Source: Pseudomonas sp. SCB32 (GTDB lineage: Bacteria; Pseudomonadota; Gammaproteobacteria; Pseudomonadales; Pseudomonadaceae). From it: a stretch of 64,000 nt of DNA. The notes under the pieces are model-generated. The model was not told the DNA's origin, searched no databases, and was given only the letters and a program-made list of their open reading frames with translations. Shown here in pieces: positions 42,911 to 50,726 of this stretch (within the stretch, counting starts at the first letter, position 1; each line of letters starts with the position of its first letter). The stretch lies in NCBI RefSeq assembly GCF_009189165.1, contig NZ_CP045118.1, positions 2,542,001 through 2,606,000 of the forward strand. Reading direction: 5' to 3'. A program made the translations under genes and the position numbers.

Positions 42911-43293
42911 TGGACGCCCAACTGATCCGCCGGCGCATGGCGCGCTACGTGGAGCTGGTGGATGCCGGTGACATCGACGGCATCCTTTCGCTCTATGCCG
43001 ATGACGCGGTGGTCGAAGACCCGGTGGGCGCCAAGCCTCTGGTCGGGATCGAAGCCATCGCCCGTTTCTACCGCGAGGGCCTCGGTCGCGCCGAGGCCAG
43101 CGCCCAGCTCACCGGGCCGGTGCGGGTCACCGGCAACGGCTGCGGCGCCATGCCGTTCCGCGTCGACCTGAACTGGAACGGCGCGCCGTGCAGCCTGCAC
43201 GTGATCGACGTGATGGAGTTCGACGAGCACGGCCGCATCCGTTCGATGAAGGCCTACTGGGGTGACCTCAACGTGGAGAGGAGACCGGAATGA
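42910..43293 (+). CDS. ksi: Delta5-3-ketosteroid isomerase (KSI)
   Basis: A 127-residue protein aligning end to end, with a three-residue offset, to Pseudomonas putida KSI. Conserved catalytic residues are Tyr13 (MARYVELVD; Tyr16 in P. putida), Asp37 (VVEDP; Asp40) and Asp100 (VIDVM; Asp103); Tyr29 and Tyr54 of the hydrogen-bond network are also kept. It shifts the double bond of delta5-3-ketosteroids to delta4 near the diffusion limit. This is the clearest single proof that the cluster handles steroids with a 3-oxo group. It is coupled to the thiolase upstream and overlaps the SnoaL-like gene downstream. Confidence 0.93.
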   Translation: MDAQLIRRRMARYVELVDAGDIDGILSLYADDAVVEDPVGAKPLVGIEAIARFYREGLGRAEASAQLTGPVRVTGNGCGAMPFRVDLNWNGAPCSLHVIDVMEFDEHGRIRSMKAYWGDLNVERRPE

Positions 43294-43733
43294 ACCTGGA
43301 ACAACGACTCGAGCGCCTGGAGGCGCTCGAAGCCATCCGCCAGCTCAAGCACCGCTACCTCAACGCCTGCGACCTGAAGGACGTGGAGGCGATCCGCGCC
43401 TGCTTCGCGGGTGGCGAAGTGCTGATCGACTACGGCCCGCTGGGCGTGTTCCGTGACCGTGAGCCGTTCCTCGCGCTGTACCAGGAACTGGCCTGCGTGC
43501 CGCGTGTGATCGACCTGCACCATGCGGCGAATCCGGAGATCGAGCTGGAGGATGCCGACAACGCCAGCGCGCGCTGGGCCCTGCATTACCAGAACCGCGA
43601 CGGCGAGACCGGGGCGACCCGGCAGCTGGGTGGGTTCTACCAGGACCGCTACCAGCGCTTGGACGGCCAGTGGCGGATCGTCGAGACGATCTTCCGTGGG
43701 CATTTCGAGGTGGCGCGGGACGGCTCTTCGTAG
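43290..43733 (+). CDS. SnoaL-like/NTF2-fold protein after KSI
   Basis: A 147-residue SnoaL_4-type protein: LEALEAIRQLKHRYLNACDLKDVEAIRACF, HHAANPEIELEDADNASARWALHYQNRDG and GFYQDRYQRLDGQWRIVE. It shares its fold with KSI but does not conserve the KSI Tyr/Asp triad, and resembles the other SnoaL-like protein of the cluster (25916-26359). It overlaps the KSI stop by ATGA. Catalytic role unknown; cofactor-free dehydration, isomerisation or ligand binding are the family options. Confidence 0.78.
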   Translation: MNLEQRLERLEALEAIRQLKHRYLNACDLKDVEAIRACFAGGEVLIDYGPLGVFRDREPFLALYQELACVPRVIDLHHAANPEIELEDADNASARWALHYQNRDGETGATRQLGGFYQDRYQRLDGQWRIVETIFRGHFEVARDGSS

Positions 43734-43813
43734 GATGGGTAGAGCGTAGCGAAACCCATGCTGTCGCGGCACTCAAGCTCGATGGGTTTCGCTGCGCTCT
43801 ACGCCATCCTACG
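43730..43813. repeat. Palindromic intergenic repeat, family A
   Basis: GTAGGATGGGTAGAGCG at the left and CGCTCTACGCCATCCTAC at the right, lying between the convergent SnoaL-like and SRPBCC genes and overlapping the end of each; likely a bidirectional transcript end. Confidence 0.85.
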
Positions 43814-44279
43814 GGGTGTAATCCGCGTTCTGCGTGCGTCCGGTCTCGTAGAACGCCTTGAGATTCACCGCGATCTTCGCCACGGTCTTCTTCAGCGCAC
43901 CCGCCAGCAGCCATTCGCCAAAACGCCCGCCCCGCAGGTCGCCATCCAGGCTCAGGCTCAGCCGGGTACGCCCACCGCTTTCCGGCTGCAGCGCATAGCG
44001 GAAGCTGGCCTCACGGAACGGGAAGGGCGGTCCTTCCTCGGCGCGGTGCAGGCGCAGCACCAGGCCCTGGCCTTCGCGCCACTCGATCACGCTTTCATCG
44101 AGGAAGCCGCGCTTCATCAGCACCCGGCGGCTGGCGCCCAACCCGTCGCGCGGGCCGGGGTGGAATTCGCAGCCGGTCAGGCCGGGTACATAGTGCGGTG
44201 CCAGGCTCAGGTCGCGCAGGCGCGCCCAGGCGGCTTCGGGAGTGAGGTCGAGCACGAGATCGTGACGGGCGCTGAGCAT
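43809..44279 (-). CDS. SRPBCC-family protein
   Basis: A 156-residue helix-grip protein (LVLDLTPEAAWARLRDLSLAPHYVPGLTG at the start, long C-terminal helix LAGALKKTVAKIAVNLKAFYE). The ATG at 44279 has AGGGG eight bases upstream; longer in-frame starts overlap the SDR gene. It is the second gene of a leftward unit led by an SDR under the cluster operator. It is a second SRPBCC protein in the cluster, unlike the one beside cysD. Function not recognisable. Confidence 0.75.
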   Translation of the reverse strand: MLSARHDLVLDLTPEAAWARLRDLSLAPHYVPGLTGCEFHPGPRDGLGASRRVLMKRGFLDESVIEWREGQGLVLRLHRAEEGPPFPFREASFRYALQPESGGRTRLSLSLDGDLRGGRFGEWLLAGALKKTVAKIAVNLKAFYETGRTQNADYTP

Positions 44280-44283
44280 GGGC

Positions 44284-45054
44284 TTACCCCTGTGCCGCTT
44301 CGAGGAAGGCCGGACGTTCGCCGCCGCCATGGACGGCGATTTCGGCGCCACTGACGTAAGACGCCATCGACGAGGCAAGGTACAGGCAGGCATCGCCGAT
44401 GTCGCCCGGCTCCGCCAGGCGTCCCAGCGGGATGGTGTCGGCCACGCGCTGAATGCCGTCCTCGTTGCCGTAGTGCAGGTGGCTCTGCTCGGTGCGGATC
44501 AGGCCGCCGATCACCGCGTTCACCCGGACCTTCGGCGCCCATTCCACCGCCAGCGAGCGGCCCAGGTTGAGCAGCCCGGCCTTGGCCGCGCCATAGGCGG
44601 CGGTGCCCGGCGAGGGGCGCACGGCGCTGACGCTGCAGATATTGACGATGGCGCCGCCGCCCGCCTGCTTCTGCATGCGCTGGTTGGCGAGCTGGCAGAG
44701 GTTCAGCGGGGCCAGCAGGTTGAGCCGTACGATGGCCTCGGAGAAGCGCGGCGAGGCCTCCGCGGCATCGGCATAGGGTGCGCCGCCGGCATTGTTGATC
44801 AGCACGTCCAGGCGCCCGTGGCGCTCGTCGATGGCGGCCATCAGCGCCTGCAACTGCTCGAAGTCGCGCACGTCGCAGGGCACGAACCAGGCTTCCCGCC
44901 CGTTGTGGCTGGGCAATTGCTCAGGGGCTTCGCGGCCGCAGATCACCACGTCGGCGCCCTGTTCCAGGAAACGCTGGCTGATACCCCGGCCAACGCCCTT
45001 GCCGCCGCCGGTGACCAGTACCACCTGGCCGCTGAAATCCAATGCTCGTGTCAT
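44284..45054 (-). CDS. SDR family oxidoreductase of the steroid cluster
   Basis: A 256-residue SDR with TGGGKGVGRGISQRFLEQGADVV, NNAGGAPYADAAEA, Ser141, Tyr154 and Lys158. The strand-two end VVICGRE suggests NADP(H) tolerance. It resembles actinobacterial steroid-cluster SDRs with the NNAGG-x-P motif. Its promoter carries the operator at 45109-45125 with TAGGCT exactly 21 nt beyond, so it is co-regulated with the catabolic operons. GGAGCGGAC provides the ribosome site. Confidence 0.83.
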   Translation of the reverse strand: MTRALDFSGQVVLVTGGGKGVGRGISQRFLEQGADVVICGREAPEQLPSHNGREAWFVPCDVRDFEQLQALMAAIDERHGRLDVLINNAGGAPYADAAEASPRFSEAIVRLNLLAPLNLCQLANQRMQKQAGGGAIVNICSVSAVRPSPGTAAYGAAKAGLLNLGRSLAVEWAPKVRVNAVIGGLIRTEQSHLHYGNEDGIQRVADTIPLGRLAEPGDIGDACLYLASSMASYVSGAEIAVHGGGERPAFLEAAQG

Positions 45055-45108
45055 GTCCGCTCCTCGATGGGGAAGGCTTCCAGCCTAGGCGCGACGGCCT
45101 CGCGCGCC

Positions 45109-45125
45109 CACGTCCGAAGGGACTA
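45109..45125 (-). promoter_or_regulatory. Cluster operator before the 45054 SDR gene
   Basis: On the minus strand TAGTCCCTTCGGACGTG, with TAGGCT 21 nt beyond it and the start codon 55 nt away. Confidence 0.65.
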
Positions 45126-45246
45126 GGGGCATGTCCGTGATTCGCCCGGTTCAACCACGGCGTTGTGGGTACGTTCGGTGTATCGGCGTACAACCGCGAA
45201 CGGTTGTACGCCCTACGTTAGCGGCGAGCTAGGCGTTGACCTGCGG

Positions 45247-45294
45247 CCCCTCACCCCAGCCCTCTCCCGGGGGGAGAGGGCTGGGGTGAGGGGG
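45247..45294. repeat. Perfect 22-bp-arm palindrome
   Basis: The arm CCCCTCACCCCAGCCCTC (first 18 of 22 bases, 45247-45268) is repeated in perfect reverse complement at 45273-45294 around a four-base centre. It lies in the 45126-45517 gap between divergent SDR and hsaD genes, which also contains a family A repeat and the hsaD operator but no gene. Confidence 0.9.
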
Positions 45295-45330
45295 AATCGC
45301 AGGCACGGACTTTCCTGGAGGCATCAGCCA

Positions 45331-45411
45331 GTAGGATGGGTGGAGCGCAGCGATACCCATGCGGTCGCTGCCGTGATTGATGGGTATCGCTGCGCTCCAC
45401 GCCATCCTACG
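45331..45411. repeat. Palindromic intergenic repeat, family A
   Basis: GTAGGATGGGTGGAGCGCAG at the left and CTGCGCTCCACGCCATCCTAC at the right, just upstream of the hsaD operator. Confidence 0.85.
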
Positions 45412-45441
45412 AGGTGAGCGTGATGTGCACGAAACCACCCG

Positions 45442-45459
45442 TAGTCCTCTCGGACGATG
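45442..45459 (+). promoter_or_regulatory. Cluster operator before hsaD
   Basis: TAGTCCTCTCGGACGATG, with GAATAA/AATAAT starting 21-22 nt later and the hsaD start at 45518. Confidence 0.7.
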
Positions 45460-45517
45460 TGGCCCCCGCCAGGGCGCCCGAATAATCCCGGCACATTCCA
45501 ATGCCAGGAGCGACGCC

Positions 45518-46345
45518 ATGGCCGCCTTGCCGCAAGGGCACTTCGTCACCCTCAACGACGGACTCCGATTGCATTACCTGGACAACGGCAGCGGCGACGC
45601 CGTGCTGTTCATCCATGGCAGCGGCCCCGGCGCCAGCGGCCACAGCAACTTCAAGCAGAACTACCCGGAATTCGCCGCCGCCGGCCACCGCGTGCTGGTG
45701 CCGGACCTGCCCGGCTACGGCGCCAGCGACAAGCCGGAAACCGACTACACCCTCGATTTCTTCGTCGACGCCATGTTCGGCCTGCTCGACGCCCTGGACA
45801 TCCCGCGCTGCACCCTGGTGGGCAACTCCCTGGGCGGCGCCATCGCCATGAAGATGGCCCTGCTGCAGCCGCAGCGCATCGCGCGCCTGGTGCTGATGGC
45901 GCCGGGTGGGTTGATGGAGAAGGAGCAGTACTACCTGCAGATGGAAGGCATCCAGAAGATGGGCGCCGCTTTCGCCAACGGCGAGCTGAACGACGCCGCC
46001 GGCATGCGCCGCCTGCTCTCGCTGCAGCTCTTCGATGCCTCGCAGATCAGCGACGAGACGGTCAACGAGCGCGTCGCCGTGGTCAAGGAACAGCCGCGCT
46101 GTGTGCTGACCCGCATGCAGGTGCCGAATCTGGCTTCGCAGGTTGCCCAGCTGAGCTGCCCGATCCTCGGCTTCTGGGGCATGAACGACAAATTCTGCCC
46201 CTCCAGCGGCGCACAGACGCTGATGGACGCCTGCAGCAACATCCGCTTCGTGCTGCTCAGCGAGTGCGGGCACTGGGTGATGGTCGAGCATCGCGCGCTG
46301 TTCAACCGCGAAGTGCTGGCCTTCCTCGAGGAGACCCCGGCATGA
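45518..46345 (+). CDS. hsaD: HsaD/TesD meta-cleavage product hydrolase
   Basis: A 275-residue alpha/beta hydrolase of the C-C bond hydrolase group. The oxyanion segment FIHGSGPGASGHSNF is diagnostic of meta-cleavage product hydrolases, and the triad is Ser104 (GNSLGG), Asp224 (WGMNDKFCP) and His252 (CGHWVM). It splits the ring-A cleavage product 4,9-DSHA into HIP and 2-hydroxyhexa-2,4-dienoate. The ATG at 45518 has AGGAG seven bases upstream. It starts the hsaD-E-G-F operon and overlaps hsaE by ATGA. Confidence 0.92.
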   Translation: MAALPQGHFVTLNDGLRLHYLDNGSGDAVLFIHGSGPGASGHSNFKQNYPEFAAAGHRVLVPDLPGYGASDKPETDYTLDFFVDAMFGLLDALDIPRCTLVGNSLGGAIAMKMALLQPQRIARLVLMAPGGLMEKEQYYLQMEGIQKMGAAFANGELNDAAGMRRLLSLQLFDASQISDETVNERVAVVKEQPRCVLTRMQVPNLASQVAQLSCPILGFWGMNDKFCPSSGAQTLMDACSNIRFVLLSECGHWVMVEHRALFNREVLAFLEETPA

Positions 46346-47133
46346 GCCAGCAGCTTCAGCAGCAGTATGCCCAGGAGCTTTACCGCGCGCTGGTCGAAGG
46401 CCGCAGCGTCGCACCGCTGACCGAGCGCTGGGAGCAGATTGGCGTCGAGGACGCCTACCGTATCTCCCACCTGATCCTCGAACAGCGCCTGGCCGACGGC
46501 GACGAGCTGGTCGGCAAGAAGATCGGCGTCACCTCCGAAGCCGTGCAGCGCATGCTCAACGTGCACCAGCCGGACTTCGGCTTCATCACCCGCAAGATGT
46601 GGTTCGCCAATGGCGCCGACATCTCGCTGTCGGAAAACAACCTGATCCAGCCGCGCGCGGAGGGCGAGATCGCCTTCCGCCTCAAGCACGACCTCAAGGG
46701 CCCCGGGGTGACCGAGGCCGACGTGCTGGCCGCCACCGAATGCGTGATGGCCTGCTTCGAGATCGTCGACTCGCGCATCAACGACTGGAAGATCCGCATC
46801 CAGGACACCGTGGCCGACAACGCCTCCTGCGGTGTGTTCGTGATCGGCGAAGTGGAGCGCGACCCGCGCGAACTGGACCTGCCCAACCTGCGCATGCGCG
46901 TGTTCAAGAACGGCGCGCAGATCAGCGAGGGCAAAGGCTCCGCGGTGCAGGGCAACCCGCTCACCGCCGTGGCCTGGCTGGCCAACACCCTGGGCGCCTT
47001 CGGCATCCCCTTCAAGGCTGGCGAAATCATCCTCTCCGGCTCGCTGGTGCCGCTGGAGCCGGCGAAGGCGGGCGACCGTTTCGAACTGGACATCGACGGC
47101 CTGGGCAGCGCCCAGGTGTCCTTCCGTGCATAG
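46342..47133 (+). CDS. hsaE: HsaE/TesE 2-hydroxyhexa-2,4-dienoate hydratase
   Basis: A 263-residue hydratase of the 2-keto-4-pentenoate hydratase (MhpD/DmpE) family: GKKIGVTSEAVQRMLNVHQPDFGF, IQPRAEGEIAFRLKHDL (metal-ligand Glu residues), ATECVMACFEIVDSRINDWKI, DNASCGVFVIG and ILSGSLVPLEP. It adds water to the dienoate released by HsaD, yielding 4-hydroxy-2-oxohexanoate. Coupled to hsaD by ATGA overlap, nine bases before hsaG. Confidence 0.93.
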   Translation: MSQQLQQQYAQELYRALVEGRSVAPLTERWEQIGVEDAYRISHLILEQRLADGDELVGKKIGVTSEAVQRMLNVHQPDFGFITRKMWFANGADISLSENNLIQPRAEGEIAFRLKHDLKGPGVTEADVLAATECVMACFEIVDSRINDWKIRIQDTVADNASCGVFVIGEVERDPRELDLPNLRMRVFKNGAQISEGKGSAVQGNPLTAVAWLANTLGAFGIPFKAGEIILSGSLVPLEPAKAGDRFELDIDGLGSAQVSFRA

Positions 47134-47142
47134 GAGTCATCC

Positions 47143-48051
47143 ATGAGCAAGAAACTCAGGGCCGCGATCATCGGCCCCGGCAACATCGGCACCGACCTGC
47201 TGATGAAGATGCGCAGGTCCGAGTGGATCGAACCGGTCTGGATGGTCGGTGTCGACCCGTCTTCCGACGGCCTGGCGCGCGCCCGTGAATTCGGCCTGAA
47301 GACCACCTCCGACGGCGTCGACGGCCTGCTGCCGCACGTGCTCGACGACGACATCCGCATCGCCTTCGACGCCACCTCCGCCTACGTGCATGCCGAGAAC
47401 AGCCGCAAGCTCAACGCGCTGGGCGTGATCATGGTCGACCTGACCCCGGCCGCCATCGGCCCGTTCTGCGTGCCGCCGGTGAACCTCGCCGAGCACGCCG
47501 GCAACCTGGCGATGAACGTCAACATGGTCACCTGCGGCGGCCAGGCCACCATCCCGATGGTGGCGGCGGTGTCGCGGGTGCAGTCGGTGGACTACGCCGA
47601 GATCGTCGCCACCGTGTCCTCCCGTTCGGTCGGCCCGGGCACGCGCAAGAACATCGACGAATTCACCCGCACCACCGCCGGCGCCATCGAGCAGGTGGGC
47701 GGTGCCAAGCAGGGCAAGGCGATCATCGTCATCAACCCGGCCGAGCCGCCGCTGATGATGCGCGACACCATCCACTGCCTGACCGCCGGCACGCCGGACC
47801 AGGCGGCCATCCGCGCCTCGGTGCACGAGATGATCCGTGAGGTGCAGCGCTACGTACCGGGCTACAAGCTGATCAACGGCCCGGTGTTCGATGGCAATCG
47901 CGTCTCGGTGTACCTGGAAGTGGAAGGCCTGGGCGACTACCTGCCCAAGTCCGCCGGCAACCTCGACATCATGACCGCCGCTGGTCTGCGCACTGCCGAG
48001 ATGTTCGCCGAACAAGCCCACCAGGGCGCCCTGCAACTGCCGGCCCGCTGA
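47143..48051 (+). CDS. hsaG: HsaG/TesF acylating aldehyde dehydrogenase (propanal/acetaldehyde)
   Basis: A 302-residue acylating aldehyde dehydrogenase of the DmpF/BphJ family. [10 protein letters not shown] (11-20) is the NAD site and Cys131 in [12 protein letters not shown] is the catalytic thiol; [30 protein letters not shown] is also diagnostic. It converts the propanal (or acetaldehyde) channelled from the aldolase HsaF to the CoA ester. The AGGAG ribosome site and nine-base gap to hsaE place it in the operon. Confidence 0.94.
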   Translation: MSKKLRAAIIGPGNIGTDLLMKMRRSEWIEPVWMVGVDPSSDGLARAREFGLKTTSDGVDGLLPHVLDDDIRIAFDATSAYVHAENSRKLNALGVIMVDLTPAAIGPFCVPPVNLAEHAGNLAMNVNMVTCGGQATIPMVAAVSRVQSVDYAEIVATVSSRSVGPGTRKNIDEFTRTTAGAIEQVGGAKQGKAIIVINPAEPPLMMRDTIHCLTAGTPDQAAIRASVHEMIREVQRYVPGYKLINGPVFDGNRVSVYLEVEGLGDYLPKSAGNLDIMTAAGLRTAEMFAEQAHQGALQLPAR

Positions 48052-48064
48052 GGAGAGACAACCC

Positions 48065-49099
48065 ATGAACCTGCAAGGCAAGCGCGTGCGCCTGCACGAT
48101 ATGAGCCTGCGCGACGGCATGCACGCCAAGCGCCACCAGATCAGCCTGGAGCAGATGGTTTCCGTGGCCACCGGCCTGGATGACGCCGGCGTACCGCTGA
48201 TCGAGATCACCCACGGCGACGGCCTGGGCGGCGCTTCGGTGAACTACGGCTTCCCGGCCCACACCGACCGCGAGTACTTCGAGGCGGTGATTCCCAGGCT
48301 CAAGCAGGCCAAGGTCTCGGCGCTGCTGCTGCCGGGCATCGGCACCGTCGAGCACCTGAAGATGGCCCACGGCTGCGGCGTTTCCACCATCCGCGTGGCG
48401 ACCCACTGCACCGAGGCGGACGTTTCCGAACAGCACATCGGCATGTCCCGCGAGATGGGCCTGGACACCGTCGGCTTCCTGATGATGGCGCACATGGTCA
48501 GCGCCGAGCAGCTGCTGGAACAGGCGCGGCTGATGGAAAGCTTCGGCGCCAACTGCATCTACTGCACCGACTCGGCCGGCTACATGCTGCCCGATGAAGT
48601 CAGCGAGAAGATCGGCCTGCTGCGCGCCGAGCTGAAGGCGAACACCGAGGTCGGCTTCCACGGCCACCACAACATGGGCATGGCCATCGCCAACTCCCTG
48701 GCCGCCATCGAGGCCGGTGCCGCGCGCATCGACGGCTCGGTCGCGGGCCTGGGCGCCGGCGCCGGCAACACCCCGCTGGAAGTCTTCGTCGCCGTGCTCA
48801 AGCGCATGGGTGTGGACAGCGGCGTGGACCTGTACCGCATCATGGACGTGGCCGAAGACCTGGTGGTGCCGATGATGGACCACCCGATCCGTCTCGACCG
48901 CGACGCGCTGACCCTGGGCTATGCCGGCGTGTACAGCTCCTTCCTGCTGTTCGCCAAGCGCGCCGAGGCACGCTACGGCATCTCCGCCCGCGAGCTGCTG
49001 GTGGAGCTGGGTCGCCGTGGCACCGTGGGCGGCCAGGAAGACATGATCGAAGACCTCGCCCTGACCATGGCGGCCAAGGCGGGTCTGCTGCCGACCTGA
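48065..49099 (+). CDS. hsaF: HsaF/TesG 4-hydroxy-2-oxoacid aldolase
   Basis: A 344-residue pyruvate-specific class II aldolase of the DmpG/BphI family: [16 protein letters not shown] (catalytic Arg-Asp pair and His20), [61 protein letters not shown] with the metal-binding HxH. It cleaves 4-hydroxy-2-oxohexanoate to pyruvate and propanal and normally forms a channelling complex with HsaG, encoded just upstream. It is the last catabolic gene; the convergent efflux operon follows after 64 bases. Confidence 0.94.
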   Translation: MNLQGKRVRLHDMSLRDGMHAKRHQISLEQMVSVATGLDDAGVPLIEITHGDGLGGASVNYGFPAHTDREYFEAVIPRLKQAKVSALLLPGIGTVEHLKMAHGCGVSTIRVATHCTEADVSEQHIGMSREMGLDTVGFLMMAHMVSAEQLLEQARLMESFGANCIYCTDSAGYMLPDEVSEKIGLLRAELKANTEVGFHGHHNMGMAIANSLAAIEAGAARIDGSVAGLGAGAGNTPLEVFVAVLKRMGVDSGVDLYRIMDVAEDLVVPMMDHPIRLDRDALTLGYAGVYSSFLLFAKRAEARYGISARELLVELGRRGTVGGQEDMIEDLALTMAAKAGLLPT

Positions 49100-49163
49100 T
49101 ACTCGGCAACGCAAGCAGGGTGACTCCTGGGCGACCAGGGTCACCCTGTTTTCATTTCCGGCT

Positions 49164-50726
49164 TCAGTGGGCGTCGGCCGAGGGTTGCGACGGCGCGGCG
49201 ATCTTGTGCATCAGCGGGATCAGCAGCAGGGTGACCGCGAAGCACACGCCGATGATCAGGAAGGCGTCGGAGAAGGTCATGGTCTGCGCCTCGCGGAACG
49301 TCAGGTTCCACAACTGCCGCAAGGCCTGCTGGCTGACTTCCCCGGCCGCGTCCCAGTGCGGCGCCAGCCACTCGCCGAGCGCCTCGTTGCGCGCGTTCAG
49401 GTGTTCGGCCAGGCGCAGGAAGTGCAGGTTGGTGCGGTCGTTGAGCACCGTGGCGCAGGCGGCGATGCCGATGGCGCCGCCGAGGTTGCGCATCAGGTTG
49501 AACAGCCCGGAGGCCAGCTTCAGCCGTGCCGGCGGCAGCGAGCCGAGCGCCAGGGTCACGGTGGGCGCCACGCTGAATTGTTGCGCCATGCCGCGCAACG
49601 CCTGCGGCAGCATCAACTGGGCGGCGCCCCAGTCATGGGTGAGGGAAGAGAACTCCCACATCGACAGGGAGAACATGCCCAGGCCCAGCGCCAGTATCCA
49701 GCGCAGGTCGAAGCGCTTGGCCAGGGCCGCGTAGAGCGGGATGCTCATCACCTGGAAGATGCCCGTGGAGAACACCGCCAGGCCGATGTCCAGCGCGCTG
49801 TAGCCGCGCACCCGGCCGAGGAACAGCGGGGTCAGGTAGATGGTGGCGAAGATGCCGATGCCGGTGACGAAGGAGAACAGGCAGCCGAGGGCGAAGTTGC
49901 GTTCCTTGAGTGCGCGCAGGTCGACGATGGGGTGCGCGGCGGTCAGGCTGCGGTAGATGAAGGCAACGCCCGTCAGGCCGGAAATCCACGCGGTGACGAG
50001 GATGGTGTCGTCGCTGAACCAGTTCCAGCGCGGGCCTTCCTCCATGGTGTATTCCAGGCAGCCGAGGAACACCGCCATCAGCAGCATGGCCGGGTAGTCG
50101 GCGCCCTTGAGCAGGGACCAGTCCGGTTTGTCGATGCGCACCATGATCGGCACGATGACAGTGACGAACAGACCGGGCACCAGGTTGATGTAGAACAGCC
50201 AGGGCCAGGAAGAAATGTCGGTGATCCAGCCGCCGACCACCGGGCCGAGGGTCGGCGCCAGCGAGGCGATGGCGCCGATGGTGGCGGCCACCACCACGCG
50301 CTGCTTGCCGTCGAAGTAGAGGAAGCCGGTGGTGAACACCATGGGGATCATCGAGCCGCCGAGAAACCCTTGCAGTGCGCGGAAGGCGATCATGCTCTGG
50401 ATGTTCCAGGCCATGGCGCAGAGCAGGCTGGTGAGGGTGAAGCCCAGGGCCGAGGCGGCGAACAGCCAGCGGGTCGACATCACCTTGGACAGCCAGCCCG
50501 ACAGCGGGATGACGATGATCTCGGCGATCAGGTAGCTGGTCTGCACCCAGGCGGTGTCGTCGGCGCCCGCCGACAGGCCGCCGCCGATGTCGCGCAGCGA
50601 GGCGGAGACGATCTGGATGTCGATCAGCGCGATGAACATGCCCACGCACATGCAGGCGAAGGCGATCACCTTCTGCCGGGTGGACAGGCTCTCGACCGGC
50701 ACCACCTCATCCGACCAGAAGTTCAC
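49164..50726 (-). CDS. DHA2-family MFS multidrug efflux transporter (EmrB-like)
   Basis: A 520-residue inner-membrane transporter with about fourteen hydrophobic segments. It has the DHA2 motif set: FIALIDIQIVSASLRDIGGGL, the D-x-x-x-W-V-x-T-S-Y-L-I-A pattern, LAPTLGPVVGGWITD (motif C, antiporter) and FLGGSMIPMVF. The start is a GTG at 50726 that overlaps the stop of the HlyD gene (GTGA). With that adaptor it should form a tripartite EmrAB-type pump with an outer-membrane channel encoded elsewhere, exporting hydrophobic toxicants. Its position next to steroid genes suggests, without proof, export of steroids or inhibitors. Confidence 0.9.
   Translation of the reverse strand: MNFWSDEVVPVESLSTRQKVIAFACMCVGMFIALIDIQIVSASLRDIGGGLSAGADDTAWVQTSYLIAEIIVIPLSGWLSKVMSTRWLFAASALGFTLTSLLCAMAWNIQSMIAFRALQGFLGGSMIPMVFTTGFLYFDGKQRVVVAATIGAIASLAPTLGPVVGGWITDISSWPWLFYINLVPGLFVTVIVPIMVRIDKPDWSLLKGADYPAMLLMAVFLGCLEYTMEEGPRWNWFSDDTILVTAWISGLTGVAFIYRSLTAAHPIVDLRALKERNFALGCLFSFVTGIGIFATIYLTPLFLGRVRGYSALDIGLAVFSTGIFQVMSIPLYAALAKRFDLRWILALGLGMFSLSMWEFSSLTHDWGAAQLMLPQALRGMAQQFSVAPTVTLALGSLPPARLKLASGLFNLMRNLGGAIGIAACATVLNDRTNLHFLRLAEHLNARNEALGEWLAPHWDAAGEVSQQALRQLWNLTFREAQTMTFSDAFLIIGVCFAVTLLLIPLMHKIAAPSQPSADAH

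Noticed and set aside
42910..43293. Calling this a generic SnoaL/NTF2 protein
   Set aside because: All three KSI catalytic residues and near end-to-end similarity to P. putida KSI are present.
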